From an uncultured Bacteroidales bacterium (GTDB taxonomy: Bacteria > Bacteroidota > Bacteroidia > Bacteroidales > UBA932): DNA of 7,694 nt. Each line of letters starts with the position of its first letter. Position 1 is the first letter of the stretch. The position numbers and the translations under genes were made by a program. The DNA is taken from NCBI GenBank assembly GCA_945983015.1, contig CAMFSN010000068.1:1-7694 (forward strand), given 5' to 3'. The notes under the pieces are model-generated. The model made no database searches and was not told where the DNA came from. It worked only from the letters and a program-made list of their open reading frames with translations. This document shows, one piece after another, positions 6,483-7,694 of the stretch.

Positions 6483-7162
6483 CACACAAAAACTAATATA
6501 ATCACCAATCCCACGACCGGTATAATTTCGAGTCCGCAAAGATACAAAAAAGCGCGGAAAGAGCCACACTGAGATGATAAAATTTGGAATTGGCGTACAA
6601 ACAAAAACAAAAGACAAAGTGCCGCTTCGATGCAAAGCAGAGAGGCTCTTGCCGGCAGTGGCAGAGAAAAAAGCAGACTGAAAGCTATGCTGACAAGCCA
6701 GAGACAGGCCAGCTCGGAGAGCAGAAAGTTCATCGAATTACGGCAGGCGCTCCAATACTCCGAATTCACAAGTCGGTGAGGGATAAGAAGATACAAAAAC
6801 AGCCTCAAGATATACCAGGCTAGCAGCACCACTGTAATCCAGACCAAGGAGTGATTTAGCATCTGGCAGCCCTGAAGGCAAAGCACTATGACGGGGCTCA
6901 TCACCAGGGCGAGCCTGTCGCGGTTTCTGGCCTGCTGAAGATTATGCTCCAAAGAGACCAGAGCTCTCCAACGCTGTAGGCAGGGAATCACTTCTCTGAA
7001 AAAGAAAATCCTATCCTTTAGGAAAAAGAGTATCAGAAAAGCCTCTATGATTATCAAAGCCGCGATGTGTGGCTGCTGTGCCCAGGTCACTTGTTCCAAG
7101 ACGACTGCAGGCTCGCTTTTAGGAAGCCGCAAAAGACCATTTGGAAAAAATTGCGACAGCAT
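6482..7162 (-). CDS. DUF4271-family multispanning membrane protein, function unknown
   Basis: I recognise this by position and features as the DUF4271 membrane protein that lies beside hemD in Bacteroidales; no biochemical function is established. The 226-residue product has an N-terminal hydrophilic stretch (1-30), a first hydrophobic segment near 32-48, a basic and aromatic cytoplasmic-type loop (49-82), then paired segments near 84-126 and 145-167, another at 173-190, and a last one at 205-226 that runs to the C-terminus with FLYLCGLEIIPVVG. That C-terminal motif is the most family-like part. The ATG at 7162 overlaps the SUI1 gene's TGA by one base (TGATG), and its own TGA overlaps the hemD ATG the same way, so all three are probably translationally coupled. 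An open extension to 7276 lies inside the SUI1 gene and is rejected. The hemD internal promoter lies in its 3' end. Confidence 0.88.
   Translation of the reverse strand: MLSQFFPNGLLRLPKSEPAVVLEQVTWAQQPHIAALIIIEAFLILFFLKDRIFFFREVIPCLQRWRALVSLEHNLQQARNRDRLALVMSPVIVLCLQGCQMLNHSLVWITVVLLAWYILRLFLYLLIPHRLVNSEYWSACRNSMNFLLSELACLWLVSIAFSLLFSLPLPARASLLCIEAALCLLFLFVRQFQILSSQCGSFRAFLYLCGLEIIPVVGLVIILVFV
6537..6568 (-). promoter_or_regulatory. Probable internal promoter for hemD inside the DUF4271 gene
   Basis: The minus strand has TATCTTTG (6544-6537), a full match to the Bacteroidota TAnnTTTG box, set in TTTTTTG-TATCTTTGC. A near-match TGTG for the -33 element lies 20 bases upstream (6568-6565). A transcript would begin around 6530, about 48 bases before the hemD ATG at 6482. 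The box lies within coding sequence, so it could be chance, but its context is nearly identical to that of the lepA box. Confidence 0.5.
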
Positions 7163-7506
7163 CAGTTTCCTCTTTTCGCCTTGTAAGACATAGATTGAAG
7201 CAGAGCTACGACCTTGTCGCGAAGATCTCCCTGAAGAGTTATCTCCCCATCCTTTGCCGTGCCTCCCACGCCACACTTGACCTTGAGGCTTTTGCCCAGA
7301 GCTGCCAAGTCTTCCTCACTCCCGACAAAGCCTTTCACGAGTGTGACCTGCTTTCCCGCCCTGGCCCTTCTGTCCAGGGAGACTATGAGCCTCTGAGATG
7401 AAGGGGCAAGCGTTTTTACCTGCTCTTCTTCAGCTTCAGTATATTGAAAATCAGGGTTAGTGGAATAAACAACCCCGAGTCTTTTCTTCCAATCATTATC
7501 CGCCAT
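7162..7506 (-). CDS. SUI1/eIF1-like translation initiation factor (YciH family)
   Basis: This is a bacterial homologue of eukaryotic initiation factor eIF1. The E. coli relative YciH has been described as affecting initiation fidelity and as limiting translation under stress. The 114-residue product has a variable head (MADNDWKKRLGVVYS), then the SUI1 fold: a strand with RLIVSLDRRARAGKQVTLVKG, then a helix EEDLAALGKSLK and the glycine-rich strand CGVGGTAKDGEITLQG, and a final helix DLRDKVVALLQ. A basic tail (YKAKRGN) ends it. I chose the ATG at 7506 over a GTG at 7524 because the residues before it fit nothing and AAGGGA (7518-7513) sits at good Shine-Dalgarno spacing, which is unusual for this phylum. 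It is the first gene after the 7554-7584 promoter, and its TGA overlaps the DUF4271 ATG. Confidence 0.94.
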   Translation of the reverse strand: MADNDWKKRLGVVYSTNPDFQYTEAEEEQVKTLAPSSQRLIVSLDRRARAGKQVTLVKGFVGSEEDLAALGKSLKVKCGVGGTAKDGEITLQGDLRDKVVALLQSMSYKAKRGN

Positions 7507-7553
7507 AAAGCATCCCTTTTTCACAAATCAAACATTCTCTCCGTTCAAACTCC

Positions 7554-7584
7554 CAAAGTTACTCTTTTTCTTCGTATCAGCGAA
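7554..7584 (-). promoter_or_regulatory. Promoter for the SUI1-DUF4271-hemD-rnpA-yidD operon
   Basis: On the minus strand TAACTTTG (7561-7554) matches TAnnTTTG fully. Nineteen bases upstream lies TTCG (7584-7581), one mismatch from the -33 TTTG. Transcription should start near 7547-7550, giving a leader of roughly 42 bases before the ATG at 7506. It lies directly after the tRNA-Pro terminator, where a new transcription unit is expected. Confidence 0.6.
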
Positions 7585-7613
7585 TCTTTCGGCTGTTTGC
7601 TAAGCGTTTCAAC

Positions 7614-7638
7614 AAAAAAAACCGGCATTTCTGCCGGT
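7614..7638 (-). terminator. Intrinsic terminator of the tRNA-Pro transcript
   Basis: On the minus strand ACCGGCA-GAAA-TGCCGGT (7638-7621) forms a perfect 7-pair stem closed by a GAAA tetraloop and is followed at once by a run of seven Ts (7620-7614). It starts 5 bases after the tRNA 3' end. On the plus strand no T-run follows the stem, so it acts only on minus-strand transcription and separates the tRNA from the SUI1 operon. Confidence 0.92.
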
Positions 7639-7643
7639 CTTTG

Positions 7644-7694
7644 TCGGGGTACTGTGACTCGAACACAGGACCCTCTGGTCCCAAACCAGATGCG
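7644..7694 (-). tRNA. tRNA-Pro (anticodon UGG), 5' part missing at the window edge
   Basis: Reading the minus strand, the visible part covers tRNA positions 23 to 73. The anticodon stem TCTGG/CCAGA (7690-7686 and 7678-7674) encloses loop TTTGGGA, with anticodon TGG at 7683-7681. A 5-base variable loop GGGTC follows, then the T stem CTGTG/CACAG with loop TTCGAGT, and the 3' acceptor strand TACCCCG with discriminator A at 7644. No CCA is encoded; the next bases are CAA. The D arm and 5' acceptor strand lie beyond 7694. UGG reads CCA and CCG, and by wobble other proline codons. Confidence 0.95.

Noticed and set aside
6483..6635. An N-terminal extension of HemD by 51 residues
   Set aside because: It overlaps the DUF4271 membrane segment. 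HemD begins with VKKILISQN, which fits the family start at 6482.
7163..7276. An N-terminal extension of the DUF4271 protein by 38 residues
   Set aside because: It lies entirely within the SUI1 coding sequence and is Gly/Arg/Ser-rich. The ATG at 7162 coupled to the SUI1 stop is the natural start.
7581..7591. The small inverted repeat CGAA-TCT-TTCG as an operator
   Set aside because: Four-base arms are expected by chance, and it overlaps the probable -33 element without other support.
32..7694. CRISPR arrays, insertion sequences, attachment sites, riboswitches or defence genes
   Set aside because: I found no repeat-spacer pattern, transposase, recombinase, terminal repeats or known aptamer. 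Gaps between genes are at most 105 bases, apart from the 5' leader and tRNA region and the left edge.

Overview
The window reads as chromosomal housekeeping DNA from a member of the Bacteroidota, most likely order Bacteroidales. The evidence is the gene content and order (a DUF4271 membrane protein, then a Bacteroidales-type HemD, then rnpA and yidD), the Bacteroidales-type insertion in phosphoglycerate kinase, TatA plus TatC without a TatB, several TAnnTTTG promoter boxes, and start codons mostly without a Shine-Dalgarno sequence. The species cannot be named from this window. The first 31 bases are not genomic: they are a Nextera tagmentation adapter left on the end of the contig.

Layout. 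Almost everything is on the minus strand, so transcription runs from high to low coordinates. At the right edge (7644-7694) is the 3' two thirds of a tRNA-Pro(UGG), cut by the window end and followed by a clear intrinsic terminator (7614-7638). A promoter at 7554-7584 then starts a tightly packed run: a SUI1/eIF1-like translation factor (7162-7506), a DUF4271 membrane protein (6482-7162), hemD (5739-6482), rnpA (5378-5734), yidD (5141-5371), lepA (3323-5113), tatA (3131-3319) and tatC (2381-3130). Junctions are TGATG overlaps or gaps of 0 to 27 bases. Internal promoter boxes lie just before hemD and lepA. A 105-base gap with the best-matching promoter of the window (2303-2332) precedes the second unit, lgt (1406-2275) and pgk (147-1400).

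At the left edge, 32-79 could be the last 15 codons of a plus-strand gene converging on pgk. The gap to pgk holds an imperfect 62-base hairpin. No stretch over 300 bases lacks a gene.

The genes form a translation-and-export neighbourhood. The SUI1-like factor acts on initiation, RnpA on tRNA 5' processing and LepA on the ribosome. YidD helps membrane-protein insertion, TatA and TatC export folded proteins, and Lgt lipidates lipoproteins at the inner membrane. HemD (tetrapyrroles) and Pgk (glycolysis) are metabolic passengers, and DUF4271 has no known role. I see no mobile element, CRISPR array, defence system or other clearly new system. The points most worth a second look are the adapter, the near-leaderless lepA promoter, and the DUF4271-hemD-rnpA-yidD linkage.
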